Below the pieces are notes generated by a model. The model was not told the origin of the DNA. It searched no databases and saw only the letters and a program-made list of their open reading frames with translations. Shown one piece after another: positions 3,871 to 5,550 of a stretch of DNA of 5,550 nucleotides (the first letter of the stretch is position 1; each line of letters opens with the position of its first letter). This DNA is from Pseudomonadota bacterium. GTDB taxonomy: Bacteria; Myxococcota; Polyangia; GCA-2747355; JACKDQ01. The translations under genes and the position numbers were made by a program. The stretch spans positions 1 to 5,550 of the forward strand of contig JAUVBO010000266.1 of NCBI GenBank assembly GCA_030591195.1, written 5' to 3'.

Positions 3871-5055
3871 ATGGCCTATACTGCCACGGCGGAAATGGCT
3901 GTCTTTGGCAAGTTCGAGCTGCTGGAACAAATCGGTGGCGGACGGCTGTCCGAGGTGTTTCGCGTGGCCCGCGCCGGCCACCATCACGGGCTGAACGTGG
4001 CGCTCAAGCGGGTGCTTCCTTCGCTGATCACCGAGGACCGCTTCGTCAAGCTGGTGATTCGCGAGGCCGGGCTGCTGACGCGGCTCGATCACGGGGATCT
4101 CTGCGACTGCCACGAGATGGGCGTGGTCGATGGCTGCGCCTTCCTGACGATGCAGCTGGTCGATGGCTGCACCCTGCGCGCGATGATGCGCCGGCTGTCC
4201 CAGCTCGGCGTGACCCTGCCGACGCCGGCGTTGATCGCTATCGGTCAGCAGCTCGCCGGCGTGCTCGACTACCTCCATCGCCACGGCGATGAGCCGCTGG
4301 TGCACCTCGACCTCAGCCCGCAGAACATGCTGATCGCCCGCCAGGGGCAGCTGAAGCTGATCGACTTCGGCATCGCGCGCTACCTCGACGGCCACAACCC
4401 TCCGCCGCTCGAGGGAAAGATCGCCGGCACCGTCGGTTACATGGCGCCCGAGCAGGCGGCGGGCGCGACCTTCCTCGATGCTCGGGCCGACCAGTTCGGC
4501 CTCGGCGTGCTGTTGTGGGAGATGTGCTTCGGCCGGCGGCTCTTCCGCGGCAACACCACCGAGACCTGGCGTCGGATGCGCTCGGGCAGCGTGCCCGAGG
4601 TGGTGGTGCCGGCCGACCGCCCGGTCGAGCTGCTGAAGATCATCGGCCGGATGCTCGCCCCAGACCCCGACGATCGGTTCGACAACATGGGCGGAGTGAG
4701 CGAGGCCCTCGACGCGGTGACCTCGTCGATCGACGGCGGCGCCCGGCCCCTCTCGGCGCTGGTCAACCGGCTACTCACCGATCCCCAGTTCGACCCCTTT
4801 GACAAGGTCAACCTGACCCGGCGGCAGCGATCCGCGCCGATCGCCGCTGGCGACATCCCCACCGGCGAGGTGCCGATCGGCGTGCGCGAGGGCGAGGGCC
4901 ACGACGAGTACGAGGAGCTCTCGATCTCCGTCGACCACGGTCACGGCACCACCGCCGCCCAGCTTCGCGCCGAAGTGCCAGATCTGGGCGACGGGCCTCC
5001 GGTGTCGCCGTTCATCGAGACGCTCTCGGACAACAACCACAACAAGCTCTGGTGA
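3871..5055 (+). CDS. Hanks-type serine/threonine protein kinase, cytosolic, non-RD catalytic loop
   Basis: An ATP-dependent Ser/Thr kinase of the eukaryote-like family, abundant in myxobacteria. The kinase domain covers about residues 15-285. Landmarks: glycine-rich loop IGGGRLSEVF (21-30), ATP-anchoring K46 (VALKRV), helix-C E65, catalytic loop HLDLSPQN (145-152) with D147 and N152, DFG at 165-167, GTVGYMAPEQ ending the activation segment (APE 192-194), helix-F D207 and the closing R269. All residues needed for phosphotransfer are present, so it is probably active. Two departures: HRD is HLD (L146), making it a non-RD kinase, and the third loop glycine is Ser27. The Ser after DL (S149, usually Lys) is common in myxobacterial kinases. 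A tail of about 110 residues, partly acidic, shows no membrane helix or recognised sensor domain, so input may come from a partner. ATG 3871 follows an in-frame stop; M9 (3895) is an alternative start and also lacks well-spaced Shine-Dalgarno. It lies 53 bases after the HD gene on the same strand. Confidence 0.92.
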   Translation: MAYTATAEMAVFGKFELLEQIGGGRLSEVFRVARAGHHHGLNVALKRVLPSLITEDRFVKLVIREAGLLTRLDHGDLCDCHEMGVVDGCAFLTMQLVDGCTLRAMMRRLSQLGVTLPTPALIAIGQQLAGVLDYLHRHGDEPLVHLDLSPQNMLIARQGQLKLIDFGIARYLDGHNPPPLEGKIAGTVGYMAPEQAAGATFLDARADQFGLGVLLWEMCFGRRLFRGNTTETWRRMRSGSVPEVVVPADRPVELLKIIGRMLAPDPDDRFDNMGGVSEALDAVTSSIDGGARPLSALVNRLLTDPQFDPFDKVNLTRRQRSAPIAAGDIPTGEVPIGVREGEGHDEYEELSISVDHGHGTTAAQLRAEVPDLGDGPPVSPFIETLSDNNHNKLW

Positions 5056-5101
5056 GCATGGGGACCGCGCGCTGCCGGTCGGCCCCGGCCAACGGCGGAC
5101 T

Positions 5102-5550
5102 TCAGTAGCCGAAGAGCAGCGTGACGGCGCGAGCGTCGAAGGCCGGGCGGACCAGCTCGCCGCGGGCCTCGAGCACCGAAGACAGGGCCTCGGCGCAGAC
5201 CGAGGGGATCGTCAACGGCTCGCCGTTGTAGGTCGCGCAGTTGGTGCTGCACTCGTTGAACGACAGCCGCGTGAAGCGGTTGAGCAGCACCGTGCCGGCG
5301 GCGAGGTCCACCAGCAGGTAGCTGGTGGCATTGATCGAGGCGGTGTACTGGCAGATGTTGGCCAGGCGCATGTCCGAGCGGTAGCTGGCCTGCATCAGCA
5401 TCACCGCGCGCTGGCCGTCGGGCGAGACCTCGAGGTCATAGATCGTCGCCTCCCGCGGCGGCGAGACCCACAGCAGGTAACCCTCGGTCGAGTGCTCGTT
5501 GGAGAGGCGAACCGAGATGAAGGGCAGCTCGAAGCGGCGGCTGAGCGACG
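5102..5550 (-). CDS. C-terminal part of an uncharacterised protein, possibly an exported beta-propeller (5' end outside window)
   Basis: On the minus strand an uninterrupted frame runs from the window edge (first full codon at 5548) to TGA at 5104-5102, giving 148 residues of a longer protein. I do not recognise the family. The segment YDLEVSPDGQRAVMLMQ (visible residues 37-53) resembles the strand-turn-strand SPDG repeat of TolB/PD40-like beta-propellers, and an earlier stretch, STEGYLLWVSPP, could be part of another blade. Four cysteines (visible C66, C100, C104, C118) would suit disulfides in an exported protein; the signal peptide, if any, is off the edge. The codon pattern is strongly GC-rich at third positions, as expected of a native gene. 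Internal GTG or ATG codons near 5404 are unlikely true starts because the frame stays open upstream. It converges with the kinase gene, 46 bases separating the two stops. Confidence 0.75.
   Translation of the reverse strand, partial: SLSRRFELPFISVRLSNEHSTEGYLLWVSPPREATIYDLEVSPDGQRAVMLMQASYRSDMRLANICQYTASINATSYLLVDLAAGTVLLNRFTRLSFNECSTNCATYNGEPLTIPSVCAEALSSVLEARGELVRPAFDARAVTLLFGY

Noticed and set aside
3867..4292. GTG-initiated 141-codon frame overlapping the kinase start, 16 bases after AGGAGG
   Set aside because: An Arg/Gly/Ala/Pro-rich frame-shifted reading of the kinase with no recognisable fold; the kinase frame carries all catalytic motifs.
3565..4395. 276-codon minus-strand frame opposite the HD gene and the kinase
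   Set aside because: Antisense shadow of two well-supported genes, with no motif of its own.
5056..5101. Possible bidirectional terminator between the convergent kinase and minus-strand genes
   Set aside because: GCCGG (5074-5078) and CCGGC (5085-5089) can pair, but the stem is 5 bp and no T-run follows on either strand, so it is not called as a feature.
5102..5404. A complete 100-residue minus-strand gene starting at GTG 5404
   Set aside because: The frame stays open to the window edge with continuous protein-like sequence, so this is the tail of a longer gene.

Overview
This window is very GC-rich outside one AT-rich gap, densely coded, and carries a Hanks-type kinase with the HxDxSPQN catalytic loop that is common in myxobacteria. 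I infer a chromosomal segment of a myxobacterium or a related deltaproteobacterial (Myxococcota) lineage. No phage, IS, integrase, CRISPR, tRNA or rRNA signal is visible. Most genes are ordinary housekeeping or signalling genes; the unusual material is concentrated in the two stretches between nadA and serC.

Layout. Positions 1-239 hold the 3' end of ispH (isoprenoid MEP pathway). It overlaps by ATGA with a divergent nadA (quinolinate synthase, NAD biosynthesis; 236-1492). A nested tandem duplication begins at the nadA stop codon and is followed by about 220 bases of much lower GC. This low-GC stretch ends in a perfect TATAAT box embedded in two interlocking palindromes, one close to a CRP-type consensus. 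It leads into a 74-codon gene for a small single-pass membrane protein (1748-1972). A second non-coding stretch (1973-2146) contains a terminator-like hairpin and then a leader with an outer 10-bp stem, inner hairpins and a perfect 6-base complement of the downstream Shine-Dalgarno region. It precedes serC (phosphoserine aminotransferase; 2147-3235).

An HD-superfamily hydrolase gene (3242-3817) starts 6 bases after serC and is probably cotranscribed. A cytosolic serine/threonine kinase with a non-RD catalytic loop follows (3871-5055). On the opposite strand, convergent with the kinase, is the 3' end of a cysteine-containing, possibly beta-propeller protein (5102-5550) that runs off the window.

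How they fit together. ispH and nadA encode two oxygen-sensitive [4Fe-4S] enzymes of the same structural superfamily and look translationally coupled. serC and the HD gene form a second short operon, possibly controlled by the structured leader. I see no undescribed multi-gene system that the sequence supports strongly. The best candidates for something new are the serC leader RNA, the CRP-like double palindrome with its small membrane protein, and a possible flavoprotein (nadB-like) remnant in the AT-rich gap.
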